Source of the DNA: JAFGVL01 sp963662245
GTDB lineage: Bacteria > Bacteroidota > Bacteroidia > Bacteroidales > Paludibacteraceae
Length of the DNA: 64,000 bases
Assembly: GCA_963662245.2 (NCBI GenBank)
Contig: CAXXVQ010000009.1
Location: 434,001-498,000, forward strand
Reading direction: 5' to 3'
The position numbers and the translations under genes are program-made. This document shows positions 1 through 7,077 of the stretch, one piece after another. The notes beneath the pieces were generated by a model. That model saw only the letters and a program-made list of their open reading frames with translations. It did not search any database and had not been told where the DNA came from. Every line of letters begins with the position of its first letter. Within the stretch, counting starts at the first letter, position 1.

Positions 1-469
1 AGATTTGTGCTGCCAGTATATTGTGAAGGTTGAGGTTGAACTCAAACCAAGCTGCTAGAAATTCGTTTTTCGTGCCACGAGCGTGTTCGTAATATTCTCC
101 CAAAAGTTGGTCTTCCCAACTCAATTCTGTGATTAAGGGTTTTTCTTCCCAATACGCTTGAGCTATTTTTTGATGATAAGCTAAAATGCGTTTGTCCTTT
201 GGCTTATCCTGCTCGCTAAGTATTTGAATGATTTCTGTGAAATCGGCTTCAATAAGATTTCCCGAAAGACTAGTGGGTAATTGCTCTTTTTGTAGAGCTT
301 TTATAAAATATTTGTTGTCTTCAGCTTGTAACAATAGCTTTAGAAGCTCTGAATCATGTTGACTCAAAGTTTCTCGTAATTCAGCAACAAAATCCTGGCT
401 TCCAAGAGTCAGTTTATGACTTTCGAGCTGAATATCGGGCAAAGATGCTACAAGACAGTGATAACTCAT
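1..469 (-). CDS. DUF2764-family protein of the V/A-type ATPase operon (partial, 3' end outside window)
   Basis: Reading the minus strand from the ATG at 469 gives an open frame of 156 codons that runs off the window edge. It begins MSYHCLVASLPDIQLES and contains WEEKPLITELSWEDQLLGEYYE. The opening MSYHCLVASLPD, the acidic helical content and the position directly after V-type subunit E match the DUF2764 proteins found in Bacteroidota V/A-type ATPase operons. The molecular role of that family is not established; operon position suggests an accessory or assembly factor. The start lies only 2 nt after the stop of the subunit E gene, so the two are surely co-transcribed and probably translationally coupled. 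Family recognition is from memory of operon structure, not a search. Confidence 0.75.
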   Translation of the reverse strand, partial: MSYHCLVASLPDIQLESHKLTLGSQDFVAELRETLSQHDSELLKLLLQAEDNKYFIKALQKEQLPTSLSGNLIEADFTEIIQILSEQDKPKDKRILAYHQKIAQAYWEEKPLITELSWEDQLLGEYYEHARGTKNEFLAAWFEFNLNLHNILAAQI

Positions 470-471
470 GC

Positions 472-1065
472 TTATGCAAATAAGGTTTTGATTAATTGCG
501 GACGCAAAAACTCTTTGAAGTAGGCAATTAGCTCTTCTTCTCCAAACACTAGTTTGTAAGCTTCGCCTTCGGGTTGAATCTCAAACTTAGTTTTGATGCC
601 ATTTACTTCTTCAATCATTACCTTTTTATCCAGTAATTCTTTAGCATTAGCGGTGAAGTATTTCTTTAGCTCTTCTGCTTCAGCTGTTTTGATAGTGAGT
701 TTGTTGTTAGTTGCCCAAGATCTCACAAGCTCCACAATTATCTTTTGCATAAAATCCTTGTCCGAGGTAGCAGCTTTGACTGTTGATGAGCTTATTTCTC
801 CGGTAAGGAAGTTGGTGATTTCTGTTTGCAATGCAGCTACAGCCTGTTTAGTGTAGAGCTGCAATTCAGCTTGCATATTGTTTTTTGTTTTGATGGCGTC
901 TGCTTCAGCCTGTTTAGCAGTCTTCTCAGCTAGAGCGTTAGCATCAGCAATAATTTGCTTTGCTTTTTCATTTGCCTGGTCAATGATTGAATCGGCTTCT
1001 GATTGAGCTTTAACTACGCCATCTTGATATATTTTTTCGGTAAGTTCTTGAAGTGAAGTGCTCAT
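472..1065 (-). CDS. V/A-type ATP synthase subunit E (peripheral stalk)
   Basis: 197 residues starting MSTSLQELTEKIYQDG. The N-terminal half (about residues 8-90) is a long Ala/Lys/Glu/Gln-rich helix with heptad character, and the C-terminal half is a globular alpha/beta domain ending in LRPQLIKTLFA. This is the architecture of subunit E of V/A-type ATPases, which forms the peripheral stalk with subunit G/H and tethers the catalytic A3B3 head. The frame is open nine codons further upstream, but that start would lie on top of the -7 promoter element, so the ATG at 1065 is preferred. It is the first gene of an operon running out of the window to the left. The catalytic A and B subunits are not visible here. 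Confidence 0.85.
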   Translation of the reverse strand: MSTSLQELTEKIYQDGVVKAQSEADSIIDQANEKAKQIIADANALAEKTAKQAEADAIKTKNNMQAELQLYTKQAVAALQTEITNFLTGEISSSTVKAATSDKDFMQKIIVELVRSWATNNKLTIKTAEAEELKKYFTANAKELLDKKVMIEEVNGIKTKFEIQPEGEAYKLVFGEEELIAYFKEFLRPQLIKTLFA

Positions 1066-1089
1066 AAATATTGAGTTTTTGTCTGTACA

Positions 1090-1097
1090 CAAATATA
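1090..1097 (-). promoter_or_regulatory. Bacteroidota -7 element for the V-type ATPase operon
   Basis: The minus strand reads TATATTTG, a perfect match to the Bacteroidota primary sigma factor -7 consensus TAnnTTTG, 24 nt upstream of the subunit E ATG. I see no convincing -33 TTTG at the expected spacing. Confidence 0.55.
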
Positions 1098-1168
1098 CTA
1101 AAAGAATGTATGGTGGTTTAATTTATTTAGGATTTCTGACTGCTCTTTTTGTCCGTTTCATAGAAATG

Positions 1169-1200
1169 AAAAAGCGGGATGTAAATACACCCCGCTTTTT
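1169..1200 (-). terminator. Rho-independent terminator of the F-type ATP synthase operon
   Basis: Inverted repeat AAAAAGCGGG / CCCGCTTTTT with a 12-nt loop, giving a 10-bp stem with T tracts on either strand. It lies just after the atpG stop and upstream of the V-type ATPase promoter, so it separates the two ATPase operons. Confidence 0.8.
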
Positions 1201-1218
1201 TATGAATTGTGATTCTGA

Positions 1219-2097
1219 TTATTTTAAACCTTCTGCACCACCTACAATATCCAAAATCTCTTTTGTAATTGCTTCTTGGCGGGCCTTGTTGTATTTGATT
1301 TTTAGCTCATTGATTAGTTCTTCTGCATTATCGGATGCAGTTTGCATTGCTGTCATACGAGCTCCATGTACTGCCGCAATTGAATCAAGTAGAGCACTGT
1401 ACAGTCTTAAGTGCATTACTGTTGGAACTAGTTTGCCAATTAGAGCCTCTTTGTCAGGTTCTAAAATGTAATCTACAACTTTTAATTCTTTTGTGTCTGT
1501 AGCACTAGGAACCATTGGTAAATACATTTCGTATGTAATTTGTTGGTTCGCTGCATTTTTAAAGTGATTATATACTAACTCAACGCAATCAACTTCTTTC
1601 TTAAGAAACATATCCATCAACTCATTTGCAAGTTCTGCAATTACTCCATAATCCGGATTTGGAATTAATTCAAATGGATCATATTTGTATTGAGTTTTAT
1701 ACTTTCTTTTTTCGAAATATTCTTTTGTTTTTTTTCCAATAGGGTAATAAATAATGTCTTCAGCAGGTATGTGTGAGTATTTTTCTTGAACGACACTTTC
1801 TATTTTTTTAAAAACATTAGTATTGAATGCACCACAAAGACTTCCATTTCCTGCAATGGCAACAATAGCAACGCGTTTTACTTCTCGTTGTTTTGTTAAT
1901 GGAATATCCAAACCAGATGAGTTTGAGATGAAATCTTCCAAAATCTTTGTAAGTTTCTCTTGGAATGGTAAGTAGTTAGTAATTCTATCTTGAGCACGGC
2001 GTAATTTTGCAGCCGAAACAAGTTTCATAGCACTAGTAATTTTTCTAGTGGATGTAACTGATACAATTCTACCTCTAACCTCTTTTAATGAAGCCAT
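1219..2097 (-). CDS. atpG: F1Fo ATP synthase subunit gamma
   Basis: 292 residues, the usual length. The gamma subunit is the rotating central stalk of F1. The N-terminal helix MASLKEVRGRIVSVTSTRKITSAMKLVSAAKLRRAQ and the C-terminal helix (RMTAMQTASDNAEELINELKIKYNKARQEAITKEILDIVGGAEGL) are the two strongly conserved segments that form the coiled-coil shaft. GNGSLCGAFNTNV corresponds to the conserved G-x-L-C-G-x-F/Y-N motif of the family. It is the last gene of the operon; the 80-nt gap from atpA holds a perfect hairpin, and a terminator follows the stop. Confidence 0.96.
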   Translation of the reverse strand: MASLKEVRGRIVSVTSTRKITSAMKLVSAAKLRRAQDRITNYLPFQEKLTKILEDFISNSSGLDIPLTKQREVKRVAIVAIAGNGSLCGAFNTNVFKKIESVVQEKYSHIPAEDIIYYPIGKKTKEYFEKRKYKTQYKYDPFELIPNPDYGVIAELANELMDMFLKKEVDCVELVYNHFKNAANQQITYEMYLPMVPSATDTKELKVVDYILEPDKEALIGKLVPTVMHLRLYSALLDSIAAVHGARMTAMQTASDNAEELINELKIKYNKARQEAITKEILDIVGGAEGLK

Positions 2098-2143
2098 ATA
2101 TTAACTAATCATTAATATTAATAAATCAGAATAAAGTCAAGGT

Positions 2144-2168
2144 TTACCCTGTGGATTTCACAGGGTAA
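2144..2168 (-). promoter_or_regulatory. Intercistronic hairpin between atpA and atpG
   Basis: TTACCCTGTG and CACAGGGTAA form a perfect 10-bp stem around a 5-nt loop in the atpA-atpG spacer. No U-run follows on the minus-strand transcript, so it is unlikely to be a full terminator. It may protect the 3' end of an atpA-containing mRNA or modulate atpG expression (inference). Confidence 0.6.
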
Positions 2169-2177
2169 GTTCTTGTT

Positions 2178-3767
2178 TTATCTTTTATGATACTCAACTT
2201 CAATAAGCTGTTTAGCTTCTTTCGTTAAGGTTGTCATAATGTCTTCTGTGATTACCCCAGTTTTAAGGATATCAAGTACATCTGCTTGATGTTTCATTTC
2301 CAACATTTCAAGGAAAAGCTTTTCGAAGTTTCTAACTTCTAATAAAGGAACATTTGCCAATAAGCCTTTTGTTCCTAAGTAAATCATTACGATTTGCTTT
2401 TCTACTGGTACTGGTGAATATTGTCCTTGTTTTAGGATTTCAACATTCTTAGCACCCTTATCAAGTACAGCTTTTGTTACTGGGTCAAGGTCTGAACCGA
2501 ATTTAGAGAAAGCCTCTAATTCGCGGAACTGAGCTTGGTCAAGTTTTAATGTACCGGCTACTTTCTTCATCGCTTTACTTTGAGCGTTACCACCCACACG
2601 CGATACAGAAATACCAACATTGATTGCAGGACGAATACCTGAGTTGAATAAGTCTGAATCCAAGAAAATCTGACCATCTGTAATCGAAATCACATTGGTT
2701 GGGATATATGCTGATACATCACCTGCTTGTGTTTCAATGATTGGAAGTGCAGTTAATGAACCTCCACCTTTAACCATTGGTTTTAATACATCTGGTAAAT
2801 CATTCATTTGTTTTGCTACCTCATTAGATTTGATGATTTTAGCAGAACGCTCTAATAAGCGTGAGTGAAGATAGAAGATATCTCCAGGATATGCTTCACG
2901 ACCCGGTGGGCGACGAAGAATTAAAGATACTTCACGATAAGCTACCGCTTGTTTTGATAAATCATCGTATACAACAAGTGCATGACGACCAGTATCTCGG
3001 AAGAATTCACCAATTGCAGCACCTGTATAAGGAGCATAGAACTGCATTGCTGCAGGATCAGAAGCTGAAGATGCAACAATTGTAGTATATTCTAGAGCTC
3101 CATGTTTTTCTAAAGTATTTACCAAGTTGGCAATAGTTGATCCTTTTTGTCCGATACCAACATAGATACAGTAAACAGGTTCACCGCGTAAAAAGGCTTC
3201 GCGTTGGTTGATAATAGTGTCAATAGCAATTGCAGTTTTACCAGTTTGGCGGTCACCAATAATTAACTCGCGCTGACCACGACCAATTGGAATTTGAGCA
3301 TCAATCGCTTTAATACCCGTTTGTAAAGGTTCGTTAACAGGTTGACGATAAATAACACCCGGAGCTTTACGCTCAAGAGGCATTTCGTATAAGTCACCTT
3401 GAATAGGTCCTTTGCCGTCAATAGGATTTCCTAATGTGTCAACAACACGACCCAGTAAGCCTTCCCCTACTTTTACGGATGCAATACGCCCTGTTCTTTT
3501 TACAGAGTATCCTTCTTTAATTTTATCTGTAGACCCAAATAATACAGCACCTACATTATCTTCTTCCAAGTTAAGCACAACACCCATCATTCCGTTTTGG
3601 AATTCAATAAGTTCATTTGCTTGAACATTATCTAGTCCATAAATGCGGGCTACACCATCGCTCACTTGTAATACCTTGCCGACTTCTTCCAGTTTCAAGC
3701 TATCTTCTAGGCCTGCTAACTGTTGTTTAAGAATGTCAAAAACTTCACTTGGTTTGATATCGGACAT
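2178..3767 (-). CDS. atpA: F1Fo ATP synthase subunit alpha
   Basis: 529 residues. Alpha is the non-catalytic nucleotide-binding subunit of the F1 hexamer. The Walker A motif GDRQTGKT lies at about residues 171-178. The beta-barrel N-terminal domain (about 25-95), the signature PAINVGISVSRVGG and a helical C-terminal domain are all present. It lies in the order atpH-atpA-atpG, 48 nt after atpH. The protein is slightly longer than the common ~505 residues. Nothing suggests damage. A perfect hairpin follows in the spacer before atpG. Confidence 0.97.
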   Translation of the reverse strand: MSDIKPSEVFDILKQQLAGLEDSLKLEEVGKVLQVSDGVARIYGLDNVQANELIEFQNGMMGVVLNLEEDNVGAVLFGSTDKIKEGYSVKRTGRIASVKVGEGLLGRVVDTLGNPIDGKGPIQGDLYEMPLERKAPGVIYRQPVNEPLQTGIKAIDAQIPIGRGQRELIIGDRQTGKTAIAIDTIINQREAFLRGEPVYCIYVGIGQKGSTIANLVNTLEKHGALEYTTIVASSASDPAAMQFYAPYTGAAIGEFFRDTGRHALVVYDDLSKQAVAYREVSLILRRPPGREAYPGDIFYLHSRLLERSAKIIKSNEVAKQMNDLPDVLKPMVKGGGSLTALPIIETQAGDVSAYIPTNVISITDGQIFLDSDLFNSGIRPAINVGISVSRVGGNAQSKAMKKVAGTLKLDQAQFRELEAFSKFGSDLDPVTKAVLDKGAKNVEILKQGQYSPVPVEKQIVMIYLGTKGLLANVPLLEVRNFEKLFLEMLEMKHQADVLDILKTGVITEDIMTTLTKEAKQLIEVEYHKR

Positions 3768-3815
3768 AGTGATTTTATGTTTTTGTTTATATTAAATTTC
3801 TTTTAAATGCGTCTC

Positions 3816-4361
3816 CTAATCAGCTATTAGGCTTCTCTTAATAGACTCTAATTTAGTTCTCAAGCTGGTGTCAAATCGATAATTATTGACTTCCATGATA
3901 AAACCACCAATTATATTTTTGTCTATTTCAGTGTGAAGCTCAAGATGTTGACGATATTTTATAGTAATAAATCTTTTTATCTTATTGATAGTCTCTTCTG
4001 GTAGTTCTACCGTTGAAATAATGTTGCCAAGAACAATTTTTTCTTCTTTACGATAGATTTTAAGAAAGGACATAGCCATAAAAAGCATGTACTCTTCTCG
4101 TCCCTTTCTAACTACAAACTCAATAAAAGTCTTAACAAGAGGGTTAATTTCTTTTCCACCACCACATGCAGTTTCTAAAAGAATAATTTTATTCTCCTGG
4201 CTATACATTGGGTTTGATAATGCATCTGTTAAGTTGGGAACACAGATAAATGCTTGTGAAAGAACTTTCATTTGTTCGTACACTTTATCTTGTTCCTTTT
4301 TTTCAACAGCCAAAGCATATAGTGCGCTTGCGTAGCGGATTGATATTTTCCCTAAGTTCAT
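3816..4361 (-). CDS. atpH: F1Fo ATP synthase subunit delta (OSCP)
   Basis: 181 residues, the normal size for bacterial delta. This subunit sits on top of F1 and links it to the b-subunit peripheral stalk. The N-terminal helical bundle begins MNLGKISIRYASALYALAVEK, matching the typical R-Y-A-x-A-L/Y start. The C-terminal region includes IDKNIIGGFIMEVNNYRFDTSLRTKLESIKRSL, the conserved D-x-x-I-I-G-G-x-x-x-x-x-x-x-x-x-D-x-S-x-x-x-x-L segment. The gene starts 12 nt after atpF. Confidence 0.94.
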   Translation of the reverse strand: MNLGKISIRYASALYALAVEKKEQDKVYEQMKVLSQAFICVPNLTDALSNPMYSQENKIILLETACGGGKEINPLVKTFIEFVVRKGREEYMLFMAMSFLKIYRKEEKIVLGNIISTVELPEETINKIKRFITIKYRQHLELHTEIDKNIIGGFIMEVNNYRFDTSLRTKLESIKRSLIAD

Positions 4362-4373
4362 GCTTTATTACTT

Positions 4374-4871
4374 TTAGTTAAGAGATTTTACACCGTCAAG
4401 AATTTTGTTGACTAATTCTAATTGAGATTCGTCAGATTCTAGATTCTTGCGTAATACTTTTGTTGCAACACCAACTGAAATGATAGCAACTTGGTTTTTA
4501 ATGTCTTTCAAAGCTTGTTCTTTTTCACCTTTAATAGTGATTCGAGCTTCTTCAATTATCTTAGCAGCTTCAGCTTTTGCTTGATTTTTTGCTTCTTCGA
4601 TAAGTTTTTCTTTTAGCGCATGTACTTCTTTAAGGATATTGTTTTGCTCTTCACGAGCAGCTGCAATAATTGCATCTCTTTCTCCTTTAATGCGCTCAAA
4701 TCTGTCGTTGGCTTCATTTGCAATGCGAATGGCATTTGCAATGTGCTGTTCACGCTTAGCTATGGCTTGCGTAATTGCAGGCCAAGCAAATTTTCCTAAG
4801 ATAGCTAGTACCGAAAGGAAAACAATCAGCATCCATATTAAGAGGCCTGTTTCGGGATTAAATAGTTCCAT
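4374..4871 (-). CDS. atpF: F1Fo ATP synthase subunit b
   Basis: 165 residues. One N-terminal transmembrane helix (about residues 8-28, LLIWMLIVFLSVLAILGKFAW) is followed by a long charged Ala/Glu/Lys helix with heptad periodicity, the classic b-subunit dimer that forms the peripheral stalk. FAWPAIT-like residues after the membrane segment are typical. It lies between the c and delta genes. A stem-loop sits in the 79-nt gap from atpE. Confidence 0.94.
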   Translation of the reverse strand: MELFNPETGLLIWMLIVFLSVLAILGKFAWPAITQAIAKREQHIANAIRIANEANDRFERIKGERDAIIAAAREEQNNILKEVHALKEKLIEEAKNQAKAEAAKIIEEARITIKGEKEQALKDIKNQVAIISVGVATKVLRKNLESDESQLELVNKILDGVKSLN

Positions 4872-4904
4872 AGTGTACTGTTTATTTTATTCAAGCACAA
4901 AATC

Positions 4905-4936
4905 GCTAAGTGTAAAGTTTTGTTTTTACACCTAGC
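4905..4936 (-). promoter_or_regulatory. Intercistronic hairpin between atpE and atpF
   Basis: GCTAAGTGTAAA and TTTACACCTAGC pair over 11 of 12 positions around an 8-nt loop, directly after the c-subunit gene. No strong U-run follows on the minus-strand transcript. Likely a 3'-end mRNA stability structure or weak attenuator (inference). Confidence 0.55.
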
Positions 4937-4950
4937 AATAGTTTATTTTC

Positions 4951-5217
4951 TTACATTACGATTGCAAGCACGGCAATGATAATTGCAAATAGAGATACAC
5001 CTTCAACTAAGGCTGCAGCAATAATCATATTAGTTCTAATATCATTAACTGCTTCAGGTTGACGGGCGATACCTTCTACTGCTGAACCACCAATGCGTCC
5101 AATACCAATACCAGCACCAATAGCTGCTAGACCTGCACCAAGTGCTGCACCAAATTTTGCGAATGCTGCGAAACTAGCACCAGCGGCTGCAGCTTGAAGA
5201 ATAATTGCTGTTAACAT
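4951..5217 (-). CDS. atpE: F1Fo ATP synthase subunit c (proteolipid)
   Basis: 88 residues forming two transmembrane helices joined by the polar loop ARQPE (about 51-55), the F1-contacting loop of c rings. The ion-carrying carboxylate is E72 in AALVEGVSLF. Helix 1 lacks the P-x-x-x-Q pattern, and the residue after E72 is Gly, not Ser or Thr. The Na+-binding ligands seen in Ilyobacter-type c subunits are therefore absent and proton coupling is the likelier assignment (inference). A slightly long N-terminal segment precedes helix 1. Confidence 0.95.
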   Translation of the reverse strand: MLTAIILQAAAAGASFAAFAKFGAALGAGLAAIGAGIGIGRIGGSAVEGIARQPEAVNDIRTNMIIAAALVEGVSLFAIIIAVLAIVM

Positions 5218-5285
5218 AATTGTAGTTTTTAAAATGTTAATTAAAAATTTATTTTATTAGTTTGAATTTGTTGTCTATTTTATTT

Positions 5286-6383
5286 TTAATGGTGTTCTCC
5301 ATGTGGTTCTACTCTTGATAAACCTATAAATACAGCTGAAAGAAGTGTAAATACATAAGCTTGAATAAAGATTACTAATAATTCAAGAATATTCATTGCA
5401 ACTGCAAATATTACTGAGAAAACGCCTACCCCTGTACCTACATATGGACTAACACTTCCAAAAATAAAGATCAGTGCCATAAATACCATTGCAATCATGT
5501 GTCCTGCCAGCATATTTGCAAAAAGACGAATCATTAAGGCTACTGGTTTTGTTAGAATTCCCATAAACTCAAGCATAGGCATAAGTGGAATAGGTAATTT
5601 TAACCAGCTAGGAACCCCTGGTACTAAGAATATTTCTCTCCAGTACTCTTTTGTTGCAAATACATTTACTGCGACAAATGTACAAACTGCTAAAACTAAT
5701 GTAATGGCAATGTTGCCAGTAACATTTGCTCCTCCCGGAAAAAAAGGAATAATGCCTAGTAGGTTATTTAGGAAGATGAAGAAGAATACCGTAAGTAGAT
5801 ATGGCGTATAGCGTTCATACCCTTTTCCAATACATGGTTTAATAACTTCATCTAGAATAAATAATACTAGCACCTCCATTACTGCTCTAAAGCCACCAGG
5901 AGCCTTTAAAGGTTCTTGCTTGTATACTTTCGACATGCTAAGGAATATCCAGCATAATATGATTGCAGAAATAAGTAATGATGCAACATTCTTAGTTATT
6001 GAGATATCAAATGGGCGAACTTCTTCACCATCAACAATCTCAACAACTTTATCTAAATATTTTTCTGATTTCGATATTTTGAATCCTTCATAGCTAGCAT
6101 GTCCGTGTTCAAACTTTGAAGATGAAAATATGTGCCAATCACCATTGTTGCCTTTTAAAATAACAAGAAGTGGAATCGAAATCTCATGTTCGCCAATAGA
6201 AGTAACATGCCAACTGTATCCATCTCTAATATGTCCAAAAATGAAGCTGCCCGGATCAAACTTTTCTTCTTTTGCTGATTCTTCATGTTCCTCATGAATA
6301 GGTTCATTTGCAAAAGTTGCTTGTGAAAGCATGAATAGTAGCAAAAAGATGAACTGTAGGCTTTTATTTATTCTTTTGCTCAT
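5286..6383 (-). CDS. atpB: F1Fo ATP synthase subunit a
   Basis: 365 residues from the ATG at 6383, which lies 4 nt after the stop of the preceding gene; an upstream in-frame ATG would overlap that gene and is not preferred. The N-terminus has a signal-peptide-like segment (SLQFIFLLLFMLSQATFA) followed by a periplasmic His/Glu-rich stretch, an extension typical of Bacteroidota a subunits. The core has five or more transmembrane helices and the essential Arg in LMIRLFANMLAGHMIAMVF. The C-terminal helix contains IFIQAYVFTLLSAVFIGLS, also conserved. The protein forms the ion half-channels against the c ring. Confidence 0.94.
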   Translation of the reverse strand: MSKRINKSLQFIFLLLFMLSQATFANEPIHEEHEESAKEEKFDPGSFIFGHIRDGYSWHVTSIGEHEISIPLLVILKGNNGDWHIFSSSKFEHGHASYEGFKISKSEKYLDKVVEIVDGEEVRPFDISITKNVASLLISAIILCWIFLSMSKVYKQEPLKAPGGFRAVMEVLVLFILDEVIKPCIGKGYERYTPYLLTVFFFIFLNNLLGIIPFFPGGANVTGNIAITLVLAVCTFVAVNVFATKEYWREIFLVPGVPSWLKLPIPLMPMLEFMGILTKPVALMIRLFANMLAGHMIAMVFMALIFIFGSVSPYVGTGVGVFSVIFAVAMNILELLVIFIQAYVFTLLSAVFIGLSRVEPHGEHH

Positions 6384-6387
6384 ATTG

Positions 6388-6750
6388 TTATTCTTTTTTC
6401 TTGTTGATTGATGAAAGTACCCATGTTTCAAATAACAGGTATGCTAAAAACGCAATGAAATAAGCTGCTAAAAACGCTTTGCTATTTTCTTTTATTAAAA
6501 AGATATATGCCAAAATGATTACTAATGATAGTAGTATTTTAAGCATTTTTGCGCCCATGACTGCTGATACTGAGATGTTTTTATTCTTAAAAATCAGCGT
6601 AAATACAATTGCTCCAAATATTGCGAAGAAAATAGGAATTGCCGGTAATAATGTAAAACTAAATGAAGGTAATACAGTTAGTATTAGGATTTCCTCTATT
6701 CCAAGAATAATTGCCATTAAGGCTGTCAGCTTTATTATGTATTTTGTCAT
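6388..6750 (-). CDS. Small four-helix membrane protein in the atpI position
   Basis: 120 residues with four predicted transmembrane helices (about 8-28, 32-52, 68-90, 95-115) and a basic C-terminal tail KKKE. It starts inside the epsilon stop (ATGA overlap of 4 bp) and ends 4 nt before atpB, so it is locked into the ATP synthase operon. In other bacteria this position is held by AtpI or an AtpI-like assembly protein, and small unnamed membrane proteins occupy it in Bacteroidota. I see no AtpI sequence signature, so a c-ring assembly role is an inference from place only. Confidence 0.75.
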   Translation of the reverse strand: MTKYIIKLTALMAIILGIEEILILTVLPSFSFTLLPAIPIFFAIFGAIVFTLIFKNKNISVSAVMGAKMLKILLSLVIILAYIFLIKENSKAFLAAYFIAFLAYLLFETWVLSSINKKKE

Positions 6751-7007
6751 TGAATTTCCGGATGATATATTTTCTCAACACAAATAGAGATAATGTTGTC
6801 TTTTATTTCTGCAAAACCACCTTCAATATGAAACTTGTGGTTCTCTCCTTGTACAGATTTAAAATACACTTCTCCTTTAGCTAGAGTTGTAATTAATGAG
6901 GCATGTTTTTTCCATACGGTAAACTGCCCTTTTGTTCCCGGGATAGTCACAGATTCTACTTCGCCGTCAAACAAAGTCTTTTCAGGAGTTAATAATAAAA
7001 GTTCCAT
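6747..7007 (-). CDS. atpC: F1Fo ATP synthase subunit epsilon, short form
   Basis: 86 residues from the ATG at 7007. It consists only of the N-terminal beta-sandwich: LLLTPEKTLFDGEVESVTIPGTKGQFTVWKKHASLITTLAKGEV matches the conserved region that contacts gamma and the c ring. The helical C-terminal domain present in ~135-residue epsilons is missing. The frame ends with an ATGA overlap into the next gene, which argues for a native short form and not a truncation. Short epsilons are known in Bacteroidota and relatives; they cannot carry out the C-terminal-domain inhibition seen in E. coli. Confidence 0.92.
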   Translation of the reverse strand: MELLLLTPEKTLFDGEVESVTIPGTKGQFTVWKKHASLITTLAKGEVYFKSVQGENHKFHIEGGFAEIKDNIISICVEKIYHPEIQ

Positions 7008-7077
7008 CAAGTTAATAATTTTTCAGGTCTTTCTTAATTCTATTTTTGTGTTTTATAGCAAAATTGAAACTAGTGTT

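Noticed and set aside
1066..1092. Longer start for V-type subunit E (nine extra residues)
   Set aside because: The extension overlaps the promoter -7 element, and homologues begin near MSTSLQ.
593..1471. Plus-strand open frames opposite the ATPase genes (593-856, 1058-1471)
   Set aside because: They lie antisense to well-recognised atpG and V-type subunit E, have no recognisable motifs, and one spans a terminator.
6384..6431. Longer start for atpB
   Set aside because: It would overlap the upstream membrane-protein gene by 44 nt and place a polar stretch before the signal-like segment.
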